DNA of 64,000 nucleotides, taken from NCBI RefSeq assembly GCF_013778505.1, contig NZ_JAAOWU010000019.1, positions 48,718 to 112,717 of the forward strand, read 5' to 3'. Position numbers and translations under genes: made by a program. A model generated the notes under the pieces. The model did no database searches and was not told where the DNA came from. It saw nothing but the letters and a program-made list of their open reading frames with translations. The stretch comes from Pseudomonas sivasensis (lineage in GTDB: Bacteria > Pseudomonadota > Gammaproteobacteria > Pseudomonadales > Pseudomonadaceae). Below, piece by piece: positions 34,371-43,894 of this stretch. Position 1 is the first letter of the stretch. Each line of letters opens with the position of its first letter.

Positions 34371-35852
34371 TTAGGCGATAGCGCCCAGCAGCTTTTCCCA
34401 CTCTTTGTTTTCTTTCTTCGAGACACCACCAAGCAAATCAAGGGCTTGGCGCAGACGGAAACGGGTGAGGTCCGGACCGAGAATTTCCATCGCATCGAGC
34501 ACCGACACCGAACTGGCCTGCCCGGTAATCGCAGCAAACATCAGCGGCATTGCATCACGCAACTTCAGTTCCAGGGATTCAACCACCGCCTGAATCGTCG
34601 CAGTGATTGCATCCTTCTCCCACTGACGCAGGCTCTCCAGCTTCCACAGGATCAACTGCATCAACTGACGAACCTGGTCGCCAGAGAGCTTCTTGGACTC
34701 GAACAGCTTGGCATCCGGGTTAACGCCCCCGGCAAAGAAGAAACTGGCCAATGGTGCAACCTGGCTGAACGTTTCCACCCTGCCCTGCACCAGCGGCGCG
34801 ATCTTCATCATGTACTCGGGGTTCAACGCCCACTGCTGCACGCGGCTGGCAAACTCTTCCACCGGCAGATCGCGCAACCACTGGCCGTTGAGCCAGGACA
34901 GTTTCTCGACATCGAAAATCGGACCGCCCAGGGACACGCGTGACAGGTCGAAGTTGTCGACCATTTCCTGCAACGAGAACTTCTCACGCTCGTCCGGCAT
35001 CGACCAGCCCATACGGCCCAGGTAGTTGAGCATCGCTTCCGGCATGAAGCCCATGCGCTCGTAGAAGGTCACCGAAGTCGGGTTCTTGCGCTTGGACAGC
35101 TTGCTCTTGTCCGGGTTACGCAGCAGCGGCATGTAGCACAGCTGCGGCTGTTCCCAACCGAAGTATTCGTAAAGCAGGATCAGTTTCGGCGCCGACGGCA
35201 GCCACTCTTCGCCACGCAGTACGTGGGTGATGCCCATCAGGTGGTCGTCGACCACATTGGCCAGGAAGTACGTCGGCAGGCCGTCGGTCTTCATCAGCAC
35301 TTGCATGTCCATGCGATCCCATGGGATCTCGACGTCACCGCGCAGCATATCCGGCACCACGCACACGCCTTCGCTCGGCACTTTCATGCGGATAACGTGC
35401 GGTTCGCCAGCAGCCAGGCGCCGAGCCACTTCTTCCTTGGACAGCAGCAGCGCGCGGCCATCGTAGCGCGGGGTTTCGCCACGGGCCTGTTGCTCGGCGC
35501 GCATCTGGTCCAGTTCTTCGGCGGTGCAGAAGCACGGGAACGCATGGCCCATGTCGACCAGCTGCTGTGTGTATTGCTTGTAAATGTCGCTGCGCTCGCT
35601 TTGGCGATACGGGCCGTGCGGCCCGCCGACGTCCGGGCCTTCAGCCCAGGTAATGCCCAGCCAGCGCAGGGCATCGAAAATCTGCTGTTCAGACTCGCGA
35701 GTGGAGCGCAGTTGATCGGTGTCTTCGATCCGCAGGATGAATTCACCGCCGTGCTGCTTGGCAAAACAGTAGTTGAACAAGGCGATGTAGGCGGTGCCGA
35801 CGTGGGGATCCCCAGTAGGCGATGGCGCAATGCGCGTGCGGACGGTGGTCAT
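34371..35852 (-). CDS. gltX: glutamyl-tRNA synthetase
   Basis: A 493-residue class I synthetase that charges tRNA-Glu. The HIGH-type motif is in IAPSPTGDPHVGTAY (residues 8-22), and the KMSKS-type motif is LSKRKNP at about residue 250. The start at 35852 (MTTVRTRIAPSPTG) is the family start; upstream in-frame codons overlap a REP and are rejected. It lies directly upstream of two tRNA-Glu genes, a conserved Pseudomonas arrangement. Confidence 0.97.
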   Translation of the reverse strand: MTTVRTRIAPSPTGDPHVGTAYIALFNYCFAKQHGGEFILRIEDTDQLRSTRESEQQIFDALRWLGITWAEGPDVGGPHGPYRQSERSDIYKQYTQQLVDMGHAFPCFCTAEELDQMRAEQQARGETPRYDGRALLLSKEEVARRLAAGEPHVIRMKVPSEGVCVVPDMLRGDVEIPWDRMDMQVLMKTDGLPTYFLANVVDDHLMGITHVLRGEEWLPSAPKLILLYEYFGWEQPQLCYMPLLRNPDKSKLSKRKNPTSVTFYERMGFMPEAMLNYLGRMGWSMPDEREKFSLQEMVDNFDLSRVSLGGPIFDVEKLSWLNGQWLRDLPVEEFASRVQQWALNPEYMMKIAPLVQGRVETFSQVAPLASFFFAGGVNPDAKLFESKKLSGDQVRQLMQLILWKLESLRQWEKDAITATIQAVVESLELKLRDAMPLMFAAITGQASSVSVLDAMEILGPDLTRFRLRQALDLLGGVSKKENKEWEKLLGAIA

Positions 35853-35935
35853 GGCGGGTCTCGAATGGGCGATAAAACTTAAAATTGAAACAAGGGGCGA
35901 ATGGTAACAGCCTGGGTGATTTCTGGAAAACCGAG

Positions 35936-36037
35936 GCGTAGCCATCGAGGGCAAGTCGAATCGTCGCACCGCCCCTCCCACATTTGATGGTGTTCACAAG
36001 TCAAAGCGTGGGAGGAGGCTTGCACCCAATGAGGCCC
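35936..36037. repeat. degraded REPIN-like pair, copy 5
   Basis: GCCATCGAGGGCAAG, then CCCCTCCCACATTTGATGG, then GCGTGGGAGGAGGCTTGCACCCAATGAGGCC. The left arm is interrupted by about 15 unrelated bases; the right arm is nearly intact. It fills the gltX-uvrB gap. Confidence 0.7.
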
Positions 36038-36053
36038 GCTCAGCCACCGCAGA

Positions 36054-38069
36054 TCAGACAGCCAGCAAGCGCTCGCGCAACTTGCCAATCTCATCCCGCG
36101 TCTGCGCCGCCGCCTCGAACTCCAGATCCCGCGCCAACTGGTACATCTTCTCTTCCAACTGGCGAATCCGCTTGGTGATCTCACTCGGCGAGCGCAGTTC
36201 GTTCTCGTACTTGGCGCTTTCCTCTGCGGCCTTGGCCATGCCCTTGCGCTTCTTGCTGCGCGAACCGGGCACGGTGGCGCCTTCCATGATGTCGGCGACG
36301 TCCTTGAACACGCCTTTGGGCGTGATGCCATTTTCCAGGTTGAACGCGATTTGCTTGTCGCGACGACGCTGAGTCTCGCCAATCGCCCGCTCCATAGAAC
36401 CGGTGATGCGGTCCGCGTAGAGAATCGCCCTGCCATTAAGGTTTCGCGCCGCCCGCCCGATGGTCTGGATCAACGAGCGTTCGGAACGCAGAAAGCCCTC
36501 CTTGTCCGCATCGAGGATCGCCACCAGCGACACTTCCGGCATGTCCAAGCCTTCGCGCAGCAGGTTGATGCCTACCAACACATCAAAGGTACCCAGGCGC
36601 AGATCACGGATGATCTCAACGCGCTCCACGGTGTCGATATCCGAGTGCAGATAGCGCACCCGCACGCCGTGGTCGGCCAGATAGTCGGTCAAGTCTTCGG
36701 ACATGCGCTTGGTCAGCGTGGTGACCAGCACCCGCTCTTCCAGAGCGACACGCTTATTGATCTCGGACAGCAGGTCATCGACCTGGGTCAGCGCCGGGCG
36801 GATTTCAATTTCCGGGTCCACCAGGCCGGTCGGACGCACCAGTTGCTCAATAACGCGGCCGGCATGCTCGGCCTCATAGTTACCCGGTGTGGCCGACACA
36901 AAAATAGTCTGCGGGCTAATAGCCTCCCACTCGTCGAAGCGCATCGGCCGGTTATCCAGTGCCGACGGCAGCCGGAAACCGTACTCCACCAACGTCTCTT
37001 TACGTGAGCGGTCGCCCTTATACATAGCGCCCACTTGCGGCACGCTGACATGGGATTCGTCGATCACCAGCAGCGCGTCATCGGGCAGGTAGTCATAGAG
37101 CGTCGGCGGCGGCGCGCCGGATTCGCGACCCGAGAGGTAGCGCGAGTAGTTTTCGATGCCGTTGCAGTAGCCCAGCTCCAGGATCATCTCCAAGTCAAAC
37201 CGGGTGCGCTGCTCAAGACGCTGGGCTTCCACCAGTTTGTTATTGGCCCGCAGGTATTCCAGGCGCTCGGCCAACTCCACCTTGATGCCCTCGATGGCAC
37301 CCATCAGGGTTTCACGCGGGGTCACGTAGTGACTTTTCGGATAGAAGGTGAAGCGCGGCAGCTTGCGGATGACCTCGCCGGTCAACGGGTCGAAGGCTGA
37401 GAGGCTCTCCACTTCATCGTCGAACAGCTCGATGCGGATCGCTTCCAGATCGGATTCGGCCGGGTAAATATCGATCACGTCGCCGCGCACGCGGAAGGTG
37501 GCGCGGGCAAAGTCCATGTCGTTGCGGGTGTACTGCAAACTCGTCAGGCGGCGCAACAACTCCCGCTGGTCGAGTTTGTCGCCACGGTCCACGTGCAGCA
37601 CCATCTTCAAATACGCTTCCGGGCTGCCCAGGCCGTAGATACACGACACCGTGGTGACAATGATCGCGTCCTTGCGCTCCAGCAGCGCCTTGGTCGCCGA
37701 CAGCCGCATCTGCTCGATATGGTCATTGATCGACGCATCCTTCTCGATAAAGGTGTCGGAAGACGGCACATAAGCTTCAGGCTGGTAGTAGTCGTAGTAG
37801 GAAACGAAGTATTCCACTGCGTTATTCGGGAAGAACGCCTTGAACTCGCCGTAGAGCTGCGCGGCCAGGGTCTTGTTTGGCGCCAGCACCAAGGTGGGCC
37901 GGTTGATCTGTGCGATCACGTTGGCAATGCTAAAAGTCTTGCCTGAACCGGTCACCCCGAGCAGCGTCTGGTGAGCCAGGCCGGCCTCGATGCCTTCGAC
38001 CATCTGGCGAATGGCTTCTGGCTGATCGCCAGCGGGTTCAAAGCGGGTGACTAGTTGGAAATCCGACAT
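36054..38069 (-). CDS. uvrB: excinuclease ABC subunit B
   Basis: A 671-residue helicase-like protein of nucleotide excision repair. Walker A GVTGSGKTFS is at residues 38-47, the damage-probing beta-hairpin region reads SYYDYYQPEAYVP, and a C-terminal UVR domain binds UvrC. The start at 38069 (MSDFQLVTRFEP) follows AAGAGG; a longer frame to 38129 is rejected. No LexA-type CTG-N10-CAG box was found upstream by eye. Confidence 0.97.
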   Translation of the reverse strand: MSDFQLVTRFEPAGDQPEAIRQMVEGIEAGLAHQTLLGVTGSGKTFSIANVIAQINRPTLVLAPNKTLAAQLYGEFKAFFPNNAVEYFVSYYDYYQPEAYVPSSDTFIEKDASINDHIEQMRLSATKALLERKDAIIVTTVSCIYGLGSPEAYLKMVLHVDRGDKLDQRELLRRLTSLQYTRNDMDFARATFRVRGDVIDIYPAESDLEAIRIELFDDEVESLSAFDPLTGEVIRKLPRFTFYPKSHYVTPRETLMGAIEGIKVELAERLEYLRANNKLVEAQRLEQRTRFDLEMILELGYCNGIENYSRYLSGRESGAPPPTLYDYLPDDALLVIDESHVSVPQVGAMYKGDRSRKETLVEYGFRLPSALDNRPMRFDEWEAISPQTIFVSATPGNYEAEHAGRVIEQLVRPTGLVDPEIEIRPALTQVDDLLSEINKRVALEERVLVTTLTKRMSEDLTDYLADHGVRVRYLHSDIDTVERVEIIRDLRLGTFDVLVGINLLREGLDMPEVSLVAILDADKEGFLRSERSLIQTIGRAARNLNGRAILYADRITGSMERAIGETQRRRDKQIAFNLENGITPKGVFKDVADIMEGATVPGSRSKKRKGMAKAAEESAKYENELRSPSEITKRIRQLEEKMYQLARDLEFEAAAQTRDEIGKLRERLLAV

Positions 38070-38412
38070 AACGTACCTCTTGAAGTCACCCCGGACTGTA
38101 AACCCGTCGGGGAAGAAATAGACCACCACCCGCGAACTTTCAGAGCGAGCAGTAGGAAAAAACCATGATAGCCATAGAAGTGGTGGCGAATGTGACGGGT
38201 TTCAAGGCAATCGTCCTGCCTGCCATCTGGGATCGACGTTGCAATAAGACTAACGGTCAGCAAATAAACCGAAAAACTTGGCCGAAAAGCCGTTTCGGTT
38301 GTCGCCCTCAGCCGTGATGGCCTCTATACTAGCTCCCCGTTTGTGCACCGCTCTAGTGCATTCGGCTGGAGCGCGACACGTCCCTCCCTTCCCCCATAGA
38401 GCTGCCGCAAAA
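38070..38412. promoter_or_regulatory. uvrB/tyrB divergent intergenic region
   Basis: A 343-bp gap with no gene. A -10-like TATACT lies at 38325-38330, upstream of tyrB and pointing to it, but no well-spaced -35 is clear. Confidence 0.4.
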
Positions 38413-39609
38413 ATGAGCCTGTTCTCCGCTGTCGAAATGGCACCACGCGATCCTATCCTGGGCCTCAACGAAGCATTCAACGCCGACACACGAACCACCA
38501 AGGTCAACCTTGGCGTAGGCGTTTACTGCAACGAGGAGGGGAAGATTCCACTCTTGCGTGCCGTTGCCGAAGCGGAAGCCATTCGTGTGGCGCAACACGC
38601 CGCCCGTGGCTACTTGCCGATCGACGGTATCGCCGCCTATGACAAGGCCGTTCAAACCCTGCTGTTCGGGAACGACTCGCCACTGCTCGAAGCTGGTCGT
38701 GTCGTGACCGTCCAGGCCGTTGGTGGCACTGGCGCCCTGAAGATCGGCGCTGATTTCCTCAAGCAACTGCTGCCAGACGCCGTCGTCGCCATCAGCGACC
38801 CGAGCTGGGAAAACCACCGTGCACTGTTCGAAACCGCTGGTTTCCCGGTGCAGAACTACCGCTACTACGACGCCGCCACCCACGACGTGAACCGCGCCGG
38901 CTTGCTCGAAGACCTCAACGCCCTGCCGCCGCAGTCCATCGTGGTGCTGCACGCCTGCTGCCACAACCCGACCGGCGTCGACCTGAGCCCGGCCGACTGG
39001 CAAAACGTGCTGGACGTGATCAAGGCCAAGAACCTGGTGCCGTTCCTCGACATGGCCTACCAGGGCTTTGGCGATGGCATCCACGAAGACGCAGCCGCTG
39101 TGCGCCTGTTCGCGGAATCGGGCTTGACCTTCTTTGTCTCCAGCTCGTTCTCCAAGTCGTTCTCTCTGTACGGCGAACGTGTGGGCGCGCTGTCCATCGT
39201 CGGCGACTCCAAGGAAGAAAGCGCGCGCATCCTGTCCCAGGTCAAGCGTGTGATCCGCACCAACTACTCCAACCCGCCAACCCACGGCGCAGCAATCGTT
39301 GCCGCCGTGTTGAACAGCCCTGAACTGCGCGCCCAGTGGGAAGCCGAACTGGCCGAGATGCGCCTGCGCATCCGTGGCATGCGTGAGCAGATGGTTGCCG
39401 AACTGGCCAAGGCTGCGCCGGGCCACGACTTCAGCTTCGTCGGTCGCCAGCGTGGGATGTTCTCCTACTCCGGTCTGACCGTTGAGCAAGTCACCCGCCT
39501 GCGCAGCGAGTTTGGTATCTACGCGCTGGATACCGGGCGTATCTGTGTGGCGGCGTTGAACCAGTCGAACATTGCTGCGGTCACACAGGCAATCGTTCAG
39601 GTGCTGTAA
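38413..39609 (+). CDS. tyrB: aromatic amino acid aminotransferase
   Basis: A 398-residue class I PLP aminotransferase. The cofactor Lys is about K248 in SSSFSKSFSLYGERVG, and the PLP-contact CCHNPTGVD is present. Length and the opening MSLFSAVEMAPRDPI fit TyrB/AspC. It makes phenylalanine, tyrosine and possibly aspartate from keto acids. The start is the family start at 38413; the Shine-Dalgarno is weak. It is divergent from uvrB, as in P. aeruginosa. AspC is the nearest alternative. Confidence 0.9.
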   Translation: MSLFSAVEMAPRDPILGLNEAFNADTRTTKVNLGVGVYCNEEGKIPLLRAVAEAEAIRVAQHAARGYLPIDGIAAYDKAVQTLLFGNDSPLLEAGRVVTVQAVGGTGALKIGADFLKQLLPDAVVAISDPSWENHRALFETAGFPVQNYRYYDAATHDVNRAGLLEDLNALPPQSIVVLHACCHNPTGVDLSPADWQNVLDVIKAKNLVPFLDMAYQGFGDGIHEDAAAVRLFAESGLTFFVSSSFSKSFSLYGERVGALSIVGDSKEESARILSQVKRVIRTNYSNPPTHGAAIVAAVLNSPELRAQWEAELAEMRLRIRGMREQMVAELAKAAPGHDFSFVGRQRGMFSYSGLTVEQVTRLRSEFGIYALDTGRICVAALNQSNIAAVTQAIVQVL

Positions 39610-39628
39610 ACCTGCTAGCGTTGCACAG

Positions 39629-39656
39629 AAGGGGAAGCCATGGTTTCCCCTTTTTT
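39629..39656 (+). terminator. terminator after tyrB
   Basis: AAGGGGAA(G)CCATGG(T)TTCCCCTT forms a stem 19 bases after the tyrB stop, followed by six T residues. Confidence 0.85.
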
Positions 39657-39707
39657 GTGTCCAGCCCCTAGACTGAACCCTGACCGCCCCTTTGCTGTGA
39701 GAGCTCT

Positions 39708-39917
39708 ATGAGAAACGACGACTTGGACCTGCGCGCCGACCGCGACGAACTGCACGACTACACCCCACGCGCGCCGCAGGCGAAGCGGCAGAAGAGTTTG
39801 GTGTTGCAGGTGGCCCTCGGTGTATTCCTTGGTGGTTTGGCGTTGTGGCTGGTGCAGTTGGGTGCGACAGCAATCATGGCGAAACTCGCCATGGGCACCT
39901 TCCAGTTCGGCGGCTGA
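39708..39917 (+). CDS. small single-helix membrane protein
   Basis: A 69-residue protein. A charged N-terminus (RNDDLDLRADRDELHDY) precedes one membrane helix (residues about 30-57, LVLQVALGVFLGGLALWLVQ). GAGAG lies six bases before the ATG. It has its own promoter-sized gap after the tyrB terminator. Likely a real gene by composition and start, but the function is unknown. Confidence 0.6.
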   Translation: MRNDDLDLRADRDELHDYTPRAPQAKRQKSLVLQVALGVFLGGLALWLVQLGATAIMAKLAMGTFQFGG

Positions 39918-39929
39918 TAAAAAAACAGG

Positions 39930-39955
39930 TGGGACGGGACTTATCCCCTCCCACA
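39930..39955. repeat. single REP hairpin (half of the short REP family)
   Basis: GTGGGA-C-GGGA-CTTA-TCCC-C-TCCCAC, an imperfect hairpin with the REP-family tips but only one unit, between the small membrane protein and the LysR gene stops. It may also terminate both. Confidence 0.6.
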
Positions 39956-39961
39956 GTGGAT

Positions 39962-40846
39962 TCAGGCGGCTACCAGCCCGCGCTCTTCCAGCAACTTCAC
40001 AAAGCTGTTCAAACTCTGCGAAACAGTCCCCCGCCGCCAGATCAACCAAGTGTTCAGCAAGCGAAAGCTGTCCATCAGCGGCCACACACTCACCGCAGCG
40101 AACCCGGGCATGCTTTCCAACATACTGCGCGGCATCAGCGCCAGCCCAGCACCGGCGCTGACGCAGGCGAGCATGCCGTGGTAGGACTCAATCTCGAAGA
40201 TCTTGCCCGGCACCGCGCCATCCTGTGAGAACCAGCGTTCAAAGTGATGCCGGTACGAGCAGTTCGAGCGGAACGTATAGATGTTCTCGCCATTTACGTC
40301 CTGCCCCCGGCTGATCGGCGCATGGTGCAGTGGCGCGATCACCACCATCTCCTCCTCAAACACCGCCACGCCCTCCAGGGTCGAATGCAGCACCGGCCCG
40401 TCGACAAACGCGGCGGTCAGGCGCCCCGACAATACCCCCTCGATCATGGTGCCCGACGGCCCGGTGCTCAGGTCCAGTTCGACCTTGGTGTGCTTCTGGT
40501 TATACGCCGCCAGCAACGCCGGGATACGCACCGCCGCCGTGCTTTCCAGGGAGCCGAGGGCAAACGCCCCCTGAGGTTCTTCCCCCGCCACCGTCGCGCG
40601 GGCCTCTTGCACCAGATCGAGAATGCGCCGCGCGTAACCGAGGAAACTCCAACCTGCCGGCGACAGGCGCAGTCGGCTCTTCTCGCGGATAAACAGCTCC
40701 ACGCCCAGATCCTGCTCCAGTTGCTTGATCCGCGTGGTCAAGTTTGACGGCACCCGATGAATCAACTGCGCGGCGGCGCTGATGCTGCCTTGTTCGGCGA
40801 CGGCCTTGAAGATTTCCAGTTGCACGAGATCCAATTCATTCTCCAT
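39962..40846 (-). CDS. ptrR: LysR regulator, PtrR/YneJ type
   Basis: A 294-residue LysR protein with helix-turn-helix in residues 1-65 (VAEQGSISAAAQLIHRVPSN). Its start and its position divergent from a succinate-semialdehyde dehydrogenase match PtrR (YneJ), which controls sad and putrescine use in enterobacteria. The 93-bp gap to the dehydrogenase holds the shared promoters. The name is by homology from memory plus context. Confidence 0.8.
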   Translation of the reverse strand: MENELDLVQLEIFKAVAEQGSISAAAQLIHRVPSNLTTRIKQLEQDLGVELFIREKSRLRLSPAGWSFLGYARRILDLVQEARATVAGEEPQGAFALGSLESTAAVRIPALLAAYNQKHTKVELDLSTGPSGTMIEGVLSGRLTAAFVDGPVLHSTLEGVAVFEEEMVVIAPLHHAPISRGQDVNGENIYTFRSNCSYRHHFERWFSQDGAVPGKIFEIESYHGMLACVSAGAGLALMPRSMLESMPGFAAVSVWPLMDSFRLLNTWLIWRRGTVSQSLNSFVKLLEERGLVAA

Positions 40847-40939
40847 TCGTGAACGTATTGCTTAATATTATTCAGTTTCCAGAAAAGATCCAGCCCCGTA
40901 CGCTGACCTCCATTCCCAACGTACACGCAGGACGGTGCC

Positions 40940-42322
40940 ATGAACGCGAACACCCACGCCTTATCGATCAACCCCGCCAACGGCCAAACCGTCGGCAACT
41001 ATCCCTACGAAACAACAGCGCAGCTGGATGCCGCCCTCGACCGCGCCACCAGCGCCTTCCGCACCTGGCGCCGCCAGCCGGTGAGCCAGCGCGCCGAGCT
41101 GCTGTTAGCCCTGGCCGCCGCCTTGCGCGAGCAAGCCGAAGCCATGGCGCAGATGATCACTCTGGAAATGGGCAAACCCATCGCCCAGGCACGTGCCGAA
41201 GTCGAAAAATGCGCGCAACTGAGTGAATGGTACGCAGCCCAAGGCCCGGCCATGCTCGCCCCGGAACCGACCCTGGTCGACAACGGCACCGCCCACATCG
41301 AATACCGCCCGCTGGGTCCGATTCTCGCCGTAATGCCGTGGAACTTCCCGGTATGGCAGGTACTGCGCGGCGCCGTGCCAACCATGCTCGCCGGCAACAC
41401 TTACGTGCTCAAACACGCGCCGAATGTGATGGGCAGCGCCTACCTGATCCAACAAGCGTTCCGTAAAGCCGGCTTTGCTGAAGGCTTATTCGAAGTGATC
41501 AACGTCACCCCCGAGGGCGTGTCCAAAGCCATCGCGGACTCACGCATTGCCGCCGTGACCCTCACCGGCAGCGTGCGCGCCGGCATCGCTATCGGCTCCC
41601 AGGCCGGTGCCGCGTTGAAAAAATGCGTGCTGGAACTGGGCGGCTCCGACCCGTTCATCGTGCTCAACGACGCCGACCTCGACGCCGCCGTGCAAGCCGC
41701 GCTCATCGGCCGCTTCCAGAACAGTGGCCAAGTCTGCGCCGCCGCCAAGCGCCTGATCATCGAAGCCGGTGTTGTGGAAGCCTTCACGGCCAAGTTCGTC
41801 GAAGCCAGCCGTGCCCTGGTGATGGGCGATCCCACATCAGCTGCCACCTACATTGGCCCAATGGCCCGCTTCGACCTGCGCGACGAGCTGCACGGTCAGG
41901 TCCAGGCCACCCTGGAGGAAGGCGCGACCCTGTTGCTCGGCGGCCATAAAGTCACAGGCGACGGCAACTACTACGAGCCGACCGTACTCGCCAACGTCAC
42001 CGACCAGATGACCTCGTTCAAACAGGAACTGTTCGGCCCCGTGGCCTCGATCATCACCGCCCGCGACGCCGACCACGCGGTGGCCCTGGCCAATGACAGC
42101 GAATTTGGCCTCACCGCGAGCATCTTCACCACTGACGCAGCGAAAGCACGGGATATCGCCAATCAGCTGGAAACCGGCGGGATCTTCGTCAACGCCTTCA
42201 GCGTCTCCGACCCACGGGTGGCGTTTGGCGGCGTGAAGAAAAGTGGATTCGGTCGCGAGCTGTCGCACTTCGGCGTTCGCGAGTTCTGCAATGCGCAGAC
42301 GGTGTGGCTGGATCGAAAATAA
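40940..42322 (+). CDS. sad: NAD-dependent succinate-semialdehyde dehydrogenase
   Basis: A 460-residue aldehyde dehydrogenase. The catalytic Cys is C266 in NSGQVCAAAKR and the general base E232 in VLELGGSDPF. The cofactor region reads AVMPWNFPVWQ. Size and motifs match Sad/YneI, which oxidises succinate semialdehyde to succinate at the end of the putrescine and GABA pathway. The ATG follows GGACGG. The divergent PtrR-type gene is the likely regulator. GabD-type enzymes are the main alternative but are longer. Confidence 0.87.
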   Translation: MNANTHALSINPANGQTVGNYPYETTAQLDAALDRATSAFRTWRRQPVSQRAELLLALAAALREQAEAMAQMITLEMGKPIAQARAEVEKCAQLSEWYAAQGPAMLAPEPTLVDNGTAHIEYRPLGPILAVMPWNFPVWQVLRGAVPTMLAGNTYVLKHAPNVMGSAYLIQQAFRKAGFAEGLFEVINVTPEGVSKAIADSRIAAVTLTGSVRAGIAIGSQAGAALKKCVLELGGSDPFIVLNDADLDAAVQAALIGRFQNSGQVCAAAKRLIIEAGVVEAFTAKFVEASRALVMGDPTSAATYIGPMARFDLRDELHGQVQATLEEGATLLLGGHKVTGDGNYYEPTVLANVTDQMTSFKQELFGPVASIITARDADHAVALANDSEFGLTASIFTTDAAKARDIANQLETGGIFVNAFSVSDPRVAFGGVKKSGFGRELSHFGVREFCNAQTVWLDRK

Positions 42323-42584
42323 CCCCGGCTGCGCAGCGGGCCTTTCATGGCAGGCGGCCGTGTTGTGGTGAGCGATCTGATCGCGCATTTAGGCGGGATC
42401 AAGCAAAAAACGGATTGCGAAGCTACTGACGAACACACATTGGCCGCCTCCTTTTTGCGAGGCGCGAACGTCCTAGCGACTTTTTAACGATAGACCCCAT
42501 CACTTGGCGCGACATCGAAGATCGCGCCACCGGCACGCAAACTGAAGCTCAGCCTCCCTCTGCGAGGCTGAATCAACTACCATA

Positions 42585-42757
42585 GCGCCGCCGGTTCCCC
42601 CATGGGACTAATAGGGAATTCGAAACGCCGCCCGCGGCGTCAATCGAAACTGCCCCCGCAACTGTAGGTGCCGAGCCTGCTCCTTAACGCCACTGGACCT
42701 CGTCCGGGAAGGCTGGAGCGTGGCGAAGACGCATCAGTCAGGAGACCTGCCGGCCCA
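42585..42757 (+). ncRNA. cobalamin (adenosylcobalamin) riboswitch
   Basis: The conserved elements appear in order: GGTTCCCCCATGGGA with AATAGGGAA, then ACTGCCCCCGCAACTGT, then GCCACTGG, then CGGGAAGGC, then GGCGAAGACGCATCAGT, and the B12 box GTCAGGAGACCTGCC at 42737-42751. It lies 127 bases before the ABC importer start. It should shut down the importer when cobalamin is plentiful. The upstream part of the gap (42323-42584) shows no gene. Confidence 0.95.
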
Positions 42758-42883
42758 GCACAATCACTAACCGGCGGGGTGTCCGGGAAGGACATCCTTG
42801 CCTGCCCGACCGGCAGCGTTCAAGGGCGTATTTCCGAGCCGTACTGCCCCTGCTTCACCTACGGTTCACACGGAGATCGCCCC

Positions 42884-43894
42884 ATGCTGCCACGCGTTAC
42901 TGCCCTGATCACCGGTCTGGGTTTCTGTGCCCTGGCTCAAGCGGCGCCCACTCACTACCCGCTGACGGTCCAAAACTGCGGCAGCGCCGTGACCTTCCCG
43001 CAAGCCCCCGCACGCAGCGTGACCATCGGCCAGGCCGCCACCGAAATGCTGTATGCCCTGGGCGTCGGCGACAAAGTGGTCGGCACCTCGCTGTGGTTCA
43101 ACAGTGTGCTGCCCCAGTACCAGGCGCAGAACGACAAAATCGAACGCCTGGCCAACAACGAGCCAAGCTTTGAAGCCGTGATCGCCAAACGCCCGCAACT
43201 GGTGGCTGCCGAGCTGGAATGGGTGGTCGGCCCGCAAGGCGTGGTGGGCACCCGTGAGCAATTCCACGAATTGAAGATCCCCACCTACCTGCTGCCTTCC
43301 GACTGCGAAGGCAAGGACAATCTGGTGGGCGCCGACGGCACGCGGCTAGAGCCGTTCCGCATCGAGACCCTCTACAAGAGCATCAGCCAACTGGCCGAGA
43401 TTTTCGACGTGCAAGCGCGCGGCCAACAGCTGAACGACGACCTCAAGGCGCGCCTGGCCAAGTCCGTTGCCACGGCGCAGAGTAAAGGCCTCAAGCAAGC
43501 CAGCGCGCTGGTGTGGTTCTCCAGTTCCGAGATAGCCAGCGACCCGTACGTGGCGGGCCACAAGGGCATCCCCGAATTCATGCTCGAAACCCTCGGCCTG
43601 CACAACGTGGTGCAGTCCGATGAAGAGTGGCCCGCTGTTGGCTGGGAAACCATCGCCAAGGCCAATCCGACGTTCCTGGTGATCGCCCGCATGGACCGTC
43701 GCCGCTACCCTGCCGACGACCATGAAAAGAAACTCGCCTTCCTGCGCAGCGACCCGGTCACGCGCAACATGGACGCCGTCAAACACAACCGCATCATCAT
43801 CCTCGACGCCCTGGCGTTGCAGGCCAGCCTCCGCACGTTCGATGGCCTTGAACAGCTGGCCGGCGCCATCGACGGCTACGACCTGCGCAAATGA
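42884..43894 (+). CDS. ABC transporter periplasmic binding protein (riboswitch-controlled, corrinoid type)
   Basis: A 336-residue protein of the FecB/BtuF helical-backbone class. It has a signal peptide (residues 1-20, ending ALAQA) and a first lobe with PARSVTIGQAATEMLYALG. The start at 42884 follows CGGAGATCG; the longer frame to 42668 runs back into the riboswitch and is rejected. The riboswitch and the FecCD/ATPase partners make vitamin B12 or another corrinoid the likely ligand, but sequence alone would also fit a ferric siderophore. It overlaps the permease by ATGA. Confidence 0.85.
   Translation: MLPRVTALITGLGFCALAQAAPTHYPLTVQNCGSAVTFPQAPARSVTIGQAATEMLYALGVGDKVVGTSLWFNSVLPQYQAQNDKIERLANNEPSFEAVIAKRPQLVAAELEWVVGPQGVVGTREQFHELKIPTYLLPSDCEGKDNLVGADGTRLEPFRIETLYKSISQLAEIFDVQARGQQLNDDLKARLAKSVATAQSKGLKQASALVWFSSSEIASDPYVAGHKGIPEFMLETLGLHNVVQSDEEWPAVGWETIAKANPTFLVIARMDRRRYPADDHEKKLAFLRSDPVTRNMDAVKHNRIIILDALALQASLRTFDGLEQLAGAIDGYDLRK

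Noticed and set aside
38070..38270. LexA box upstream of uvrB
   Set aside because: No CTG-N10-CAG match was found by eye.
42480..42584. Start of the riboswitch placed further upstream
   Set aside because: The first element that fits the conserved cobalamin fold begins near 42585.
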